A DNA stretch of 64,000 nt from Shewanella eurypsychrophilus. GTDB taxonomy: Bacteria > Pseudomonadota > Gammaproteobacteria > Enterobacterales > Shewanellaceae. The translations under genes and the position numbers were made by a program. The stretch lies in the NCBI RefSeq assembly GCF_007004545.3, contig NZ_CP045503.2:5210501-5274500 (forward strand). The letters are read 5' to 3'. Under the pieces are notes generated by a model that made no database searches, was not told where the DNA came from, and saw only the letters and a list, made by a program, of their open reading frames with translations. Positions 53,824 through 63,988 of the stretch are shown here, in pieces; the first letter of the stretch is position 1; the number at the start of each line of letters is the position of its first letter.

Positions 53824-55228
53824 TGTTACTCTCCTCTATCGCGCGAGTCTGAGCACTGCTGCGACCTAAAAATTCATCCAGTTGACCGCTAATGGCCATC
53901 AAACGCGCATATGCCTGAACATATCGATATTTAGCACCAAGTTGCTGAGTTTCAACGCCGGTGAGTTTAAGCTCGGCATCGACCTTCTCAATCGATGTCG
54001 ACAGTCCTTGGCGAAATGCTAAATCTCTTAAGCGTTTATTTTCAGTCGCTAAGCTGACTGAAAGCTCTAAAGATTGCACCTCTTCCTGGGCCTGTTGTAG
54101 TTGACGGTAGCTCTGATCTAATAACAAACTCAAATCCTGCCGCGTCTGCGCTTTAGTGTATCTAGCCTGAAGCAATGCGCTCTTAGCCGCTTCAACTTTG
54201 CCACTGCGGCCATCTCGGCTTAGCAGGGGGACTTTGACCCCTACACCTAGCATCCAATCAGGCTCCATCTTAGAGAACAAACTGTCATCCTCGTACAAGG
54301 TGTAATTGCCGTAAAGGAATACGGTTGGATGATAAAGTGATTTCTCTACATCCACTAAACCTTGAGCTTGAGCCTCTTTAGCTTCCAATAATTTAAGAGC
54401 CGGGTGCTGAGACAGAGTCAGTTGGCTTAAGCGCGGTAATGAAGGCGCTATTGGGAGTATAAATAGCCCTGAGCTGGCATCGACCTTTTGAGCATGTAGC
54501 ATACGTGCAAGGGCTATCTCTGCCATCTCTACTTGACGCTTTGAACTGGCAAAGTTGACCTTGGCATTTTCTAATGCCACTTGTGCATTTAAGCGTTCAA
54601 CTTTGGCGATCTGACCTTGCTCTTCTAACTTCTGAGCGTGTAATGCATGCTCTTCAAGAGACGTCACCAACTCACCTCGAGTCTGTGCCAGCGATTGGCT
54701 CACTGCGACACCATAATATCTATCTACCAGCTGAATAAACAGGTCTCGGGTTGTCAGCTGCAGCCCCTGCTCTTTCTCGGCAACATGCGCTGCATGTATT
54801 GCTTGAGCCGCTGTAATTTTGCCACCAGTATAGATGGGCCACATGGCTTGTAAGCTAGAGCGGAAAATATCTTGTTCTGTAAAAGGGGTGACAAACATCG
54901 AGCCAGGCATGGCTGCTAATGCACCGCCAAGGGCTGGAGGAAGTGTACTGGGATCCATCGATGCCAAAGGATTAAGATCACGTAGATCCATCTCTATAGG
55001 CTTTTCGAGTCGAGTATAGCTAGCGTTAAGCGTCAGTGATGGCAAGCCAAGATCTTGACCCGCTTGATGTTCAGCTTCGGCACGATAAACTTCTTGAGCG
55101 CCAGCTTGTAGCTTATCACTGACCGTAAGCAACTGCTGCCAGGCTTGTTGAAAACTAGTATCTGCCGCTTGAGCAGTAATAGGGCTTAACGCCGCTAAAG
55201 ACATTAAGGCTAATTGTGAAAACTTCAT
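53813..55228 (-). CDS. TolC-family outer-membrane channel protein
   Basis: 471 residues with a signal peptide (~1-22, ending AQAAD). Two OEP halves with the repeated pattern of strands and long coiled helices (RAEAEHQAGQDLGLPSLTLNASY; later QTRQDLSLLLDQSYRQLQQAQEEVQ). Forms the outer-membrane exit duct. It is the first gene of the export operon. AGAGGAAAGGG precedes ATG 55228. The promoter gap holds a TAGAGT-N4-ACTCTA palindrome (55260-55275), a possible operator. Confidence 0.88.
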   Translation of the reverse strand: MKFSQLALMSLAALSPITAQAADTSFQQAWQQLLTVSDKLQAGAQEVYRAEAEHQAGQDLGLPSLTLNASYTRLEKPIEMDLRDLNPLASMDPSTLPPALGGALAAMPGSMFVTPFTEQDIFRSSLQAMWPIYTGGKITAAQAIHAAHVAEKEQGLQLTTRDLFIQLVDRYYGVAVSQSLAQTRGELVTSLEEHALHAQKLEEQGQIAKVERLNAQVALENAKVNFASSKRQVEMAEIALARMLHAQKVDASSGLFILPIAPSLPRLSQLTLSQHPALKLLEAKEAQAQGLVDVEKSLYHPTVFLYGNYTLYEDDSLFSKMEPDWMLGVGVKVPLLSRDGRSGKVEAAKSALLQARYTKAQTRQDLSLLLDQSYRQLQQAQEEVQSLELSVSLATENKRLRDLAFRQGLSTSIEKVDAELKLTGVETQQLGAKYRYVQAYARLMAISGQLDEFLGRSSAQTRAIEESNNAG

Positions 55229-55259
55229 CCCTTTCCTCTACATCTTTATATGCATAATC

Positions 55260-55275
55260 TAGAGTGTTTACTCTA
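55260..55275. promoter_or_regulatory. Palindrome TAGAGT-N4-ACTCTA upstream of the TolC-like gene
   Basis: A perfect 6-bp inverted repeat with a GTTT spacer, 32 bases upstream of the start. Could be an operator, for example of a TetR-type repressor, but no regulator gene is adjacent. Confidence 0.4.
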
Positions 55276-55314
55276 ATCCTTGATCGATTTTAGCATTCAT
55301 TGAAGTTAAATAGA

Positions 55315-55340
55315 AGGCGCTAACCTTGTGATTAACGCCT
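55315..55340 (-). terminator. Possible terminator after tldD
   Basis: AGGCGCTAA (55315-55323) pairs with TTAACGCCT (55332-55340) with one mismatch. A weak T-rich tract follows on the minus strand (TCTATTTAAC). Confidence 0.5.
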
Positions 55341-55358
55341 CAGTTTCATACTGATAAT

Positions 55359-56810
55359 TTAAGCCGTACCGCCCACAGTTAAACTATCTAACTTCAAGGT
55401 TGGCTGGCCAACACCAACAGGAACACTTTGACCATCCTTACCACATACACCGACACCTTGATCTAAGGCTAGATCGTTACCCACCATAGAGATCTGCTTC
55501 ATGGCTTCTGGTCCATTACCGATAAGCGTCGCGCCTTTTATGGCTTGAGTCACTTCACCATTTTCAATCAGGTAGGCTTCAGATGCCGAGAACACAAACT
55601 TTCCAGAGGTAATATCGACCTGACCGCCACCAAAGTTAGGTGCATAAATACCTTTCTTCACCGATTTGATCATTTCACTCGGATCAGAAACTCCTGCTTC
55701 CATATAAGTATTGGTCATTCTTGGCATTGGCAGATGTGCATAAGATTCACGGCGACCATTCCCCGTAGGCTTCTCACCCATAAGACGAGCATTTAACTTA
55801 TCCTGCATGTAACCTTTTAAGATGCCATCTTCGATAAGAACAGTCTTTTGCGTCTGCACACCTTCATCATCAACACTCAATGAACCACGGCGATTGACCA
55901 TAGTACCGTCATCGACAACCGTGACTAATTTAGAGGCAACCTGCTGACCAACAAGCCCGCTAAATGCACTGCTACCCTTGCGATTAAAGTCGCCTTCTAG
56001 ACCATGACCTACCGCTTCATGCAATAATACTCCAGGCCAACCCGCACCTAAGATCACTGGCATTTCACCAGCTGGCGCATCAATGGCCGTTAGGTTGACA
56101 GAGGCTTGTCTCACCGCTTCACGAGCAAACGAGAAACAGTTAGGTAAACCCGCATCATCTGTTTCCATTAAGACCTGATAATCATGACGGCCACCACCAC
56201 CACTTGCTCCGCGTTCGCGCTTGCCATTGTCTTCTAGAATCACACTGCAGTTAAAACGCACCAGAGGGCGTATGTCGGCGGCTAAAGTACCATCGCTCGC
56301 CGCAATAAGGATCTCTTCATGCACACCAGAAAGGCTGATCACCACTTGTATAATGCGACTATCGAGACTTCGAATATAGGCATCAGCCTGCTTAAGCAGC
56401 TCAATTTTCTTCGTTTCTTCCATCGCAGCAATAGGATCAGCGCTCTGGTACAGTGCCTTCATCTCTTGACGCTTCCAAGCTTGCACTCCAGCACCCTTGC
56501 CGCCGCTAGTTGCGATACCACGTGCCGCTTCAGCCGAAGCCACTAATGCCGATGGCGTGATCTCATCGGCATAAGCAAACCCTGTTTTCTCACCAGTAAT
56601 GGCACGAACACCGACTCCACGTTCAATATGGAAGCTACCTTCTTTAACGATGCCATCTTCTAATACCCAAGATTCATGACGACTTCCTTGAAAATAGAGA
56701 TCTGAAAAATCAATGTCGTGGTGATGAATGATATTTAGGTAGCCCTGTAAATCATCCAGTGAAAGTCCATCTTGCAAAAGGCTCTGTTCTACTTGGGTTA
56801 AAAATGGCAT
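55359..56810 (-). CDS. tldD: Metalloprotease TldD
   Basis: 483 residues, the usual length. Catalytic subunit of the TldD/PmbA protease; the zinc motif H-E-x3-H is HEAVGH (His264, Glu265, His269), and the surrounding [16 protein letters not shown] and GFAYADEI segments are typical. Takes part in peptide turnover and maturation of modified peptides with PmbA, which is also in this window. It is the last gene of the maf-rng-yhdP-nitrilase-tldD operon and starts 58 bases past the nitrilase stop. No clean ribosome site was found next to ATG 56810. Confidence 0.96.
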   Translation of the reverse strand: MPFLTQVEQSLLQDGLSLDDLQGYLNIIHHHDIDFSDLYFQGSRHESWVLEDGIVKEGSFHIERGVGVRAITGEKTGFAYADEITPSALVASAEAARGIATSGGKGAGVQAWKRQEMKALYQSADPIAAMEETKKIELLKQADAYIRSLDSRIIQVVISLSGVHEEILIAASDGTLAADIRPLVRFNCSVILEDNGKRERGASGGGGRHDYQVLMETDDAGLPNCFSFAREAVRQASVNLTAIDAPAGEMPVILGAGWPGVLLHEAVGHGLEGDFNRKGSSAFSGLVGQQVASKLVTVVDDGTMVNRRGSLSVDDEGVQTQKTVLIEDGILKGYMQDKLNARLMGEKPTGNGRRESYAHLPMPRMTNTYMEAGVSDPSEMIKSVKKGIYAPNFGGGQVDITSGKFVFSASEAYLIENGEVTQAIKGATLIGNGPEAMKQISMVGNDLALDQGVGVCGKDGQSVPVGVGQPTLKLDSLTVGGTA

Positions 56811-56868
56811 TAATTATTCTCTCTTGTGCTTAAATTCTTACAAAATGCTAGGTATTAGGAGTTAACCG

Positions 56869-57723
56869 CTACGATCTACTCTTCTGTAACTTATGCTGTA
56901 GCTGGGGTTCTGCAAATCGATTATGACCGACAATTGGCATCTGTTGCCTAATGGTTATCATTTCAGATTTATCTAGCTGTGATTGAACCCAACCGCAACC
57001 TGTCATCTTCTGTGCTTTTATCCGCCCCCAAGGATCGACAATCATGCTTTGTCCCCATGTTTCTCGACTGCCTTGGTTATGCTGGCCCCACTGACCGGCT
57101 CCAAGGATAAAACATTGGTTCTCGATCGCTCTAGCTTGTAACAAGGTCTGCCAGTGAGCCTCTCCAGTGACCTTAGTGAAAGCAGCTGGCAATGCAATGA
57201 TCTCGGCTCCGGCTAATCTCATGGCTCTGAATAACTCAGGAAAACGTAAATCGTAGCATATCGCTAAGCCTAACTTACCAAAGGGAGTGTCGATTACACT
57301 AATTTTCTCACCGGGACAGAAGGTATCGCTTTCACGGTACTCTTTGGTACCATCGGAAATATCCACATCAAACAGATGCAACTTATCATAATCTCCCAAA
57401 ACCTGGCCTAGGTTATCAAACAGATAAGTTCGACTATAGACTCGACCATCACCAGCCGAGACTGGAATCGTTCCCGCTACTAAGTAGATGTCATATTGAC
57501 GAGCCAGATCTGCAAGCGCTGTTTTTAATGGGCTGGATTGATCGTCACCAGCATATTGCAGCTGTTGACTTTCATGGCCACCAAACAGCAAGCAACACTC
57601 AGGCAGTACCACTAACTGAGCCTCTCCTTCGATTCGCGGAAGCTGACTAAGCTGCGACTCGATATACGCCAGATTCTTCGATATGTCTTGACTGCTTTGG
57701 CACTGTAGTAGGTTGATTTGCAT
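56869..57723 (-). CDS. Nitrilase-family carbon-nitrogen hydrolase
   Basis: 284 residues. The catalytic triad Glu42 (VVLPECC), Lys114 (YDKLHLFD) and Cys156 (AICYDLRFPE) is present. The family includes omega-amidases and other amide hydrolases; a repair-type role is possible, and the substrate is unsettled. The ATG at 57723 follows AAAGGA at 8 bases; an ATG three codons earlier overlaps that site. The start lies inside the 3' end of yhdP (77-base overlap), an unusual coupling that places expression under the same transcript. Confidence 0.9.
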   Translation of the reverse strand: MQINLLQCQSSQDISKNLAYIESQLSQLPRIEGEAQLVVLPECCLLFGGHESQQLQYAGDDQSSPLKTALADLARQYDIYLVAGTIPVSAGDGRVYSRTYLFDNLGQVLGDYDKLHLFDVDISDGTKEYRESDTFCPGEKISVIDTPFGKLGLAICYDLRFPELFRAMRLAGAEIIALPAAFTKVTGEAHWQTLLQARAIENQCFILGAGQWGQHNQGSRETWGQSMIVDPWGRIKAQKMTGCGWVQSQLDKSEMITIRQQMPIVGHNRFAEPQLQHKLQKSRS

Positions 57724-60700
57724 CTTGTACATCCTTTTCTATGCGCTCACTTTCTTTAAAGTTAGGCATCTCTATCACATTTGTCGCAGGTATTTCGACA
57801 CCTGAATTGGGCTGTTGAACGGCGGGCTCATCACTATCAGGAATTTTTTCAGCTTCTGGCTTACGGGGTAATATAGATTCAGGGATCTCAATCTCCTTAC
57901 TCTTACGCCCAAGCTCTTCAAGTTTTGGCTCAGCCATAGTACCCGTTAGTTGAAAGCGTATTTCAGAAATAACCTCTATGACAGGTTCAAGTACCTTGGT
58001 TAATGCAAATGCGCCAAGCCCCAAGGTCCAGCCACCTGTAGTCAACAAAACAACGGTCGGCACACTAGAGGCAAGTTGCGGTACAAATCGAATATCGTAA
58101 TTCAGGCTCTCTGTCATCAGGTCTGTATAACCTCTGACTTTCATATTGCCCGCTACCGCATCCATCTCTGTATCCCGAGTTTTCACCACACCGTCGTCAA
58201 TATTCAAGGTACCGGTAAAAGAGTTAAAATATAAACCTTTACCAAACACGTCTGAGAAATCTAATGACAGCTTTCTCAGCAGAGAGTCTAAGCTAAAGAG
58301 TGAAAATATACGCGCCCCTTTATCACTGACTTCCGACAGATGTCCCTTGCCTAAATCAAATGATACTAAGCCATTGAGCGATTCTACAGAAAACTGATAA
58401 GGCGCTCCTAGCCATGATACTTCAGCACTCACCTCTACCGGAGCATCCTTAAGACCTGGATCCATATCCACGATTGCCGATAACGCATCAAACTTAGTGG
58501 CAGTAAGTTTCACATCAAACTGGGTAATATTTTCATTATTCTCGTTTTTCCAAACGCCTTTCCCCCTCAGTTTGACCTCAGGAGTTGTCAAAGACACGGT
58601 TTGGATCTGATAACTATTATTCACTGGCGAACCTTGCAGCACCAGATGACCTAACGGACTGCCATAGAAGGAGAACTCATCCACATCTATGGCTAACGGG
58701 GGAAGGTTGTCTAGTACTGTCACGGTTTGGAAATCAGCATTTGACTGATCTTTTATTGTCGGTGCTAGGTGGAACTTAGAAGCCACCAACTTAAGGCCTT
58801 GTGTCGCCCAATCAGGATAAAAATCAACTCTGCCATCGAGCTCATTAGACTTTGCCTCAAAACGCCAGCTCTCAGCAGTAGGCCTTGCTGTCATCTCAAG
58901 ATCTGTCAGCGCTTGCCCCATTAGGTTAAAATGAGCAATATCGGCATCGATACTCACTAAAGGCGGGAAGAAGGCTTTATGAGTTGAATCATTCACTATT
59001 TCTACAGCTAATGCTTCTGAGGCGAGCTCTTCTGCCACTACACTCTCAGCGGATATAGCTTCATCAACGACGACTTGAGTATCAATAGAGGCAGAAGTCT
59101 GTTTATTCACTAAGCTAACGCTCGGTGATGCGGTAAAGCGATTGATAATAGGCAGCCAAGGTGTCAAGTCAGTTTTTGCTATGTCTAGTTGTAGATGACC
59201 CTGCTCTTTCTTAAGTTGATCACCGGGCTTAAAAAGCCTTCCAAGCAATAGATCATAATGGGCAAGTTGATTGCCAGACTCTTGATCAAACCCTCCCCAA
59301 AATTCCATCTGCTTACCTAACTTAATGCCGAGAGATGATTGCTTGTTATCACCAATTAATTCTGCTGACAGCTTTCTCGCTTCATTTTTAGATTTAGTAA
59401 ATGGAGCGGGGAGCGCCAGATCGACACCCAATAAATCGGTACTAACCTGTGCTTGAATACGATAGCCAGTTGGGTCAAAGACTAAGGTTAGTGAACCATC
59501 CCAGTCTAACTCACCAGAATAAAAGTCCTGCAAAGGATTGGCTAATTCATCTGATAATTCAGCGAGCTGCCACGCGCCTTTCATATCAAGGTTTAAGCCA
59601 TAATTTCTGCCGACATTACCCGTTTCAAAATCGAAAGAAATAGGCTGTTGAAACAAGGTAGCTGAGATATCTTGGCCTTTAACGACTTCATTAACGAAGC
59701 TCACTTCGCCGGATACGGCACCGAGTTGCACCCCGGGCTCAGTAATATAAACTGGCGTACTATCAAATTTAACCACACCTTTTATATCTTCTTTGACGAC
59801 TTCACCAGGCCTGGCATTATAAAGTGGGATCTTAAGATCTAAGCTGGCAGCCACTTCACCGTTAATCTGCACCACAGATAAGGTCGAGCCTACTGAATCT
59901 GCAAGTGGAGATGCTTGTATCACTTGGGTAGCAGCCCACCCTTGAGTCTGTAGCGCTGCCGTGACCTCAAGCAGTGAACGAGCGCCTAATTGCGGGATGG
60001 CTATTTTCGCTCCATCGACCACCACATCCATCAGATCGCCTCGATTGATGGTGAGATCCATGCGCTCATTTTCAAACAGTGCCGATAGATTCAACTCTGT
60101 GACACTGGGCCAGTCAGGCTGAAACTCAAATTCCGCTTGCTCTATGGTAAAACTAGCCTGAAAAACGCCAGAATGGTCTTGATAAGGATAACCAGCGAGA
60201 TCACCATGCCAAACCAATTTACCATCTGGGAGATTACCGGCCACTAAGCCCTTTTCTAAATATGCGACTAAACCAGGACTCATTCCCTTTAACGGTAAAT
60301 ATTTACCGACTTGTGCAACGTCTGTGATCTTCAAGTCACTCAATAGGGCTAAGTGTGTTCGCTCACCAAGATCTAACCGAACTGATGCATCGACCGAAAT
60401 ATCTGGATTACTCAATTGCAGCTTGGGAATAATTAACGCTTGCTCAGGCAGATAAAACTTAGCATCGAATGCCTTCCCTACTAAGGAAAGTGGCGCTTTA
60501 AATCCACCGCTAAAATCTAACAGATAATCTTGCTCAGGCACTGAGATGTAAACCGATTCATCTGCCCAACCTAGATCTAGGTCTATCGGTGCGCTACCGG
60601 GAATACTAGCATCACCCGTCCAACTCAGTTGCTGCACAGCTAAAGATAGCTGCGGCGCCTGATCGACAAATTTAGTCAACTTAATCGCGTTAATATCACC

Positions 60701-61837
60701 GGTCGGATTGAGCTTTTGCCAGGTATTCAACGTAGACAGTTCCACTCCCGGAACCAGAGGAAGTAGAGGTAACAGTGAGCTGGTATTAAGTGTATTGAGA
60801 TAACTAAAGACAGCTTGCTCTCGTTTTTCTACTATAAAGAGAAGCTCAGACCAAGGTGTTTGATTTGATTCGAACGCAAGATCGCGACTACTGAGACGCC
60901 AGCCCTCCAGAGTCGGTAACCATTCCAACTGACCCGCTTTAACTTCAAATCGTTGCAACTGATCACTCAAGCTCCATTCTAGCCAACTTGGGGAGAACTC
61001 GATTAAGCCTGAATCAATAGATCTATGACTCAGGTTCATCCAAGCCTGTAGATTGATGACACCTTCTAATGCCAGCTTCTCTTTCTCATCATAGGGATTT
61101 TGCTGCCTCGACGCCCACTCACCCAGATCTAATGACTGAGCCGCTAAGTAAACTTGCCCCTTAAGCTCATCGGGGCGATTGCCACTCCCCTTAATATCGA
61201 GCTGCAAGGATAATAGCTCAACCTCCGACGCTTCCTCATCGAGATATAACTTACCCTCTCCACGGTGGAGGTTTGTCGAGTTATACCACTTTAGGTCTTT
61301 AACAAAGATAGGACGATAGTCATGATTCTTGCTTAGCAGCTGTAAACTTGCTTGTTTAATTGAGAAACGCTCTAGTTGTTCAAGCAGTAACTGATAAACC
61401 CAATCAGTGTCGGCTTTCTGCACGCTGGCAGCGCCAGAACTGGTATTGAGCTTATCGATATCCAATGCCACCTGAACACCATCGAAGATAACATTCTCAA
61501 TTTGAGGTGTTCTGGTGAGCAGGCTGTCCCAGAAATCGAACTTGATATGGACAGCATTGACCACTGAGGAAAATGGTAAGTGCTCTTGAGGCGGGATAAC
61601 CAATTTTTTAACGGTTAATGCGGGACCAAAAGCTTGCCATTCTGCGGCCAATTGCCCAACATTAACTTGGATCTGATACTGCTGTTCGACATAACGAACC
61701 AACTCAGTTCTCACTTCATCGAGCTGAGGTAACAGTCCCCTAAATAAGCTCACTACTAGTGCAAATAACACGAGTATGATCGCTAAAATTTGCCAGCAGA
61801 ACCGGCTGAACTTTCGGGGACAAAATTTACGTGACAC
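57647..61837 (-). CDS. yhdP: AsmA-like envelope protein YhdP
   Basis: 1396 residues, longer than E. coli YhdP (~1266). N-terminal TM (~12-33) anchors a very long periplasmic, mostly beta, body of AsmA/DUF3971 type. The closing YNVRFVPQLA-type segment (YDIRFVPQLASSVPTVVLLT, ~1262-1281) with an AsmA-like end is present. YhdP-family bridges move phospholipids toward the outer membrane. The C-terminal ~120 residues are Glu/Pro-rich (KSKEIEIPESILPRKPEAEKIPDSDEP in part) and look disordered. Start GTG shares its G with the rng stop TAG (TAGTG). Ends 77 bases inside the nitrilase gene. Confidence 0.93.
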   Translation of the reverse strand: MSRKFCPRKFSRFCWQILAIILVLFALVVSLFRGLLPQLDEVRTELVRYVEQQYQIQVNVGQLAAEWQAFGPALTVKKLVIPPQEHLPFSSVVNAVHIKFDFWDSLLTRTPQIENVIFDGVQVALDIDKLNTSSGAASVQKADTDWVYQLLLEQLERFSIKQASLQLLSKNHDYRPIFVKDLKWYNSTNLHRGEGKLYLDEEASEVELLSLQLDIKGSGNRPDELKGQVYLAAQSLDLGEWASRQQNPYDEKEKLALEGVINLQAWMNLSHRSIDSGLIEFSPSWLEWSLSDQLQRFEVKAGQLEWLPTLEGWRLSSRDLAFESNQTPWSELLFIVEKREQAVFSYLNTLNTSSLLPLLPLVPGVELSTLNTWQKLNPTGDINAIKLTKFVDQAPQLSLAVQQLSWTGDASIPGSAPIDLDLGWADESVYISVPEQDYLLDFSGGFKAPLSLVGKAFDAKFYLPEQALIIPKLQLSNPDISVDASVRLDLGERTHLALLSDLKITDVAQVGKYLPLKGMSPGLVAYLEKGLVAGNLPDGKLVWHGDLAGYPYQDHSGVFQASFTIEQAEFEFQPDWPSVTELNLSALFENERMDLTINRGDLMDVVVDGAKIAIPQLGARSLLEVTAALQTQGWAATQVIQASPLADSVGSTLSVVQINGEVAASLDLKIPLYNARPGEVVKEDIKGVVKFDSTPVYITEPGVQLGAVSGEVSFVNEVVKGQDISATLFQQPISFDFETGNVGRNYGLNLDMKGAWQLAELSDELANPLQDFYSGELDWDGSLTLVFDPTGYRIQAQVSTDLLGVDLALPAPFTKSKNEARKLSAELIGDNKQSSLGIKLGKQMEFWGGFDQESGNQLAHYDLLLGRLFKPGDQLKKEQGHLQLDIAKTDLTPWLPIINRFTASPSVSLVNKQTSASIDTQVVVDEAISAESVVAEELASEALAVEIVNDSTHKAFFPPLVSIDADIAHFNLMGQALTDLEMTARPTAESWRFEAKSNELDGRVDFYPDWATQGLKLVASKFHLAPTIKDQSNADFQTVTVLDNLPPLAIDVDEFSFYGSPLGHLVLQGSPVNNSYQIQTVSLTTPEVKLRGKGVWKNENNENITQFDVKLTATKFDALSAIVDMDPGLKDAPVEVSAEVSWLGAPYQFSVESLNGLVSFDLGKGHLSEVSDKGARIFSLFSLDSLLRKLSLDFSDVFGKGLYFNSFTGTLNIDDGVVKTRDTEMDAVAGNMKVRGYTDLMTESLNYDIRFVPQLASSVPTVVLLTTGGWTLGLGAFALTKVLEPVIEVISEIRFQLTGTMAEPKLEELGRKSKEIEIPESILPRKPEAEKIPDSDEPAVQQPNSGVEIPATNVIEMPNFKESERIEKDVQDANQPTTVPKQSRHIEESGVYRVAA

Positions 61838-63339
61838 TACATTATTACCACATCAAACTGATTTTGAGCATACATGGGCTCATTCTGGAACCTAACACGC
61901 TTACCGATATAGACACCGAGCTCAGCAACTAGATGGCTCTCTTCCCCCGTAAGGCTATTAAAAACGGCTGGGGCACAGTAGACCAAGAACTCATCGGCAT
62001 CATAGCCACGATCTAGTCTAATTATTTCTCTAAATAGCTCGTAAGAGACAGTTTCAACCGTTTTCAAGCTACCAGAACCCGAACAAGATGGACATTCACC
62101 GCACAAAACATGCTCTAAACTTTCTCTGGTACGCTTACGGGTCATCTCAACCAAACCAAGACCAGAGAAGCCACTTATATTAGTTTTGACTCGATCGTTC
62201 GATAACGCCAGCTCTAAGCTATTTAAAACACGCTTTTGATGTTCGGCATTTAGCATATCGATAAAATCGATAATGATGATACCACCTAGATTACGCAGCC
62301 TAAGCTGACGAGCAATGGCGTGGGTGGCTTCAAGGTTCGTATTGAAAATGGTTTCTGCGAGATTACGATGACCCACAAATGCACCGGTATTGATATCGAC
62401 AGTCGTCATCGCCTCGGTCTGATCTATGATGAGGTAACCACCGGATTTAAGCTCGACTTTACGCCCAAGCGCACGCTGTACTTCATTTTCAACATCATAG
62501 AGGTCAAAAATAGGCACTGGACCTGAATAATGTACAATTTTGTCGGCAATTTCAGGCATAAATTCCTGAGTAAAACTTTGCAGCTCATCGAACGTCTGAC
62601 TCGCATCGACTTGAATTTGATCTAACTCAGTACCGACAAAGTCACGCACGATACGCACTGGGAGGGCTAAATCTTGATATAGCAGTGACACGCCTCGGCG
62701 CTTGCGTCGCTCGCTCACTTTAGCCCACACTCGACGAAGGAAAGCCGCATCTTGTACCAGCTCTTGTTCACCGGCACTTTCAGCAGCTGTACGAATAATA
62801 AATCCGCCATCTTCATCAACAAAGGGCTCGGTCAAACCTTTCAAACGAGCGCGAACTTTCTCTGACTCAATGCGCTGAGACACGCCGATGTGACTCGAAC
62901 CTGGCATAAATACTAAGTATCGAGAAGGAAGCGTAATATCAGTCGTCAGACGTGCACCCTTGGTGCCTAATGGATCTTTCACCACTTGTACCATGATATC
63001 CTGACCCTGCCTTACCAGCTGAGCGATATCACGCACGACGAAGTTACCCTTCTCGACGTCGGCAACACACTCTGTGTGAGGCACGATATCGGATGCATGT
63101 AAAAAAGCCGCTTTATCCAGACCGATGTCGACAAATGCGGCTTGCATCCCAGGTAAAACACGACTGACCTTACCCTTGTAAATATTACCCACTAAGCCAC
63201 GCTTCATCCGCCTTTCAATATGGACCTCTTGCAGCACACCGTGCTCAACCAAAGCGACTCTTGCTTCTGTTGGGGTCACATTGATCAATAGTTCAGAACC
63301 TATCTTTTGCTGTACTCTATTTCTGGCGACGCGACTCAT
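61837..63339 (-). CDS. rng: Ribonuclease G
   Basis: 500 residues from ATG 63339; E. coli Rng is 489. Endoribonuclease for 16S rRNA 5' maturation and mRNA decay. The S1 domain part (IYKGKVSRVLPGMQAAFVDIG) is at ~52-72. The catalytic core DQTEAMTTVDINTGAFVG (~305-322) and IIIDFIDM (~348-355), with two acidic metal ligands, and the zinc-link CGECPSCSGSG (~413-423) follow. Start: GTG at 63351 is also possible; no strong ribosome site. The maf stop is just upstream with a CTAG repeat in the gap. Also named cafA. Confidence 0.96.
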   Translation of the reverse strand: MSRVARNRVQQKIGSELLINVTPTEARVALVEHGVLQEVHIERRMKRGLVGNIYKGKVSRVLPGMQAAFVDIGLDKAAFLHASDIVPHTECVADVEKGNFVVRDIAQLVRQGQDIMVQVVKDPLGTKGARLTTDITLPSRYLVFMPGSSHIGVSQRIESEKVRARLKGLTEPFVDEDGGFIIRTAAESAGEQELVQDAAFLRRVWAKVSERRKRRGVSLLYQDLALPVRIVRDFVGTELDQIQVDASQTFDELQSFTQEFMPEIADKIVHYSGPVPIFDLYDVENEVQRALGRKVELKSGGYLIIDQTEAMTTVDINTGAFVGHRNLAETIFNTNLEATHAIARQLRLRNLGGIIIIDFIDMLNAEHQKRVLNSLELALSNDRVKTNISGFSGLGLVEMTRKRTRESLEHVLCGECPSCSGSGSLKTVETVSYELFREIIRLDRGYDADEFLVYCAPAVFNSLTGEESHLVAELGVYIGKRVRFQNEPMYAQNQFDVVIM

Positions 63340-63357
63340 ATTTACACTCACTTATAA

Positions 63358-63392
63358 TAGATTCTAGATTCTAGGTTCTAGGGCCTAGATAA
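63358..63392. repeat. CTAG tandem repeat, 7-bp period
   Basis: TAGATTC x2, TAGGTTC, TAGGGCC and TAGATAA in strict 7-bp register between rng and the maf stop, inside the operon. Confidence 0.85.
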
Positions 63393-63394
63393 CT

Positions 63395-63988
63395 TTATAA
63401 AACTTTCATCTCTTTTAGCAGCTCACGGGTCTCAACCATAGGTAAACCCACTACAGCGGAGTAACTGCCATCAATACGCGCAACAAAACTGCCACCTAAA
63501 GCTTGGATACCGTAAGCACCCGCTTTATCCATAGGTTCACCTGTGGCGATATAGGCCTGAATATCTTGCTCGCTCAACTGACTGAATGTCACTTTAGTCT
63601 CAACCAAACGCGTTACAGTCGTCGTGCCATCCGTTAGGGCTACCGCAGTCATCACATGATGAGTTTCACCAGATAACTGAGAAAGCATAGCCATAGCATC
63701 TGCTTCATCTACGGGTTTGCCTAAGATCTTATCGCCCAATACCACTATGGTATCTGAACCTAGCACCACAGCATTATCAACGTGAGTCAGTGCGAGTCCG
63801 GCTTGCGCTTTTTCAACAGCAAGACGCAAGACGAAAACCTCAGCCGTTTCACCCGCTATATGGCTCTCGTCGATATCGGCTGACAGCGTTGTGAAGCTAA
63901 AATCTGCGCGGGAGAATCCCAGCTGAGAGAGCAGCTCTTTACGTCGCGGCGATGCCGATGCTAATACGAGTTCAGTAGAATAAATCAT
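63395..63988 (-). CDS. Maf-family nucleoside triphosphate pyrophosphatase (dTTP/UTP type)
   Basis: 197 residues, full length. Maf proteins hydrolyse non-canonical or selected nucleoside triphosphates; the YhdE type prefers dTTP/UTP. Motifs: [16 protein letters not shown] (~8-23), the metal-binding GSDTIV (~76-81), [23 protein letters not shown] (~88-110) and [11 protein letters not shown] (~158-168, YGIQ typical of YhdE). First gene of this strand's operon in the window; mreBCD would be expected just upstream beyond the edge. ATG 63988 with GAGAT ahead. Confidence 0.93.
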   Translation of the reverse strand: MIYSTELVLASASPRRKELLSQLGFSRADFSFTTLSADIDESHIAGETAEVFVLRLAVEKAQAGLALTHVDNAVVLGSDTIVVLGDKILGKPVDEADAMAMLSQLSGETHHVMTAVALTDGTTTVTRLVETKVTFSQLSEQDIQAYIATGEPMDKAGAYGIQALGGSFVARIDGSYSAVVGLPMVETRELLKEMKVL

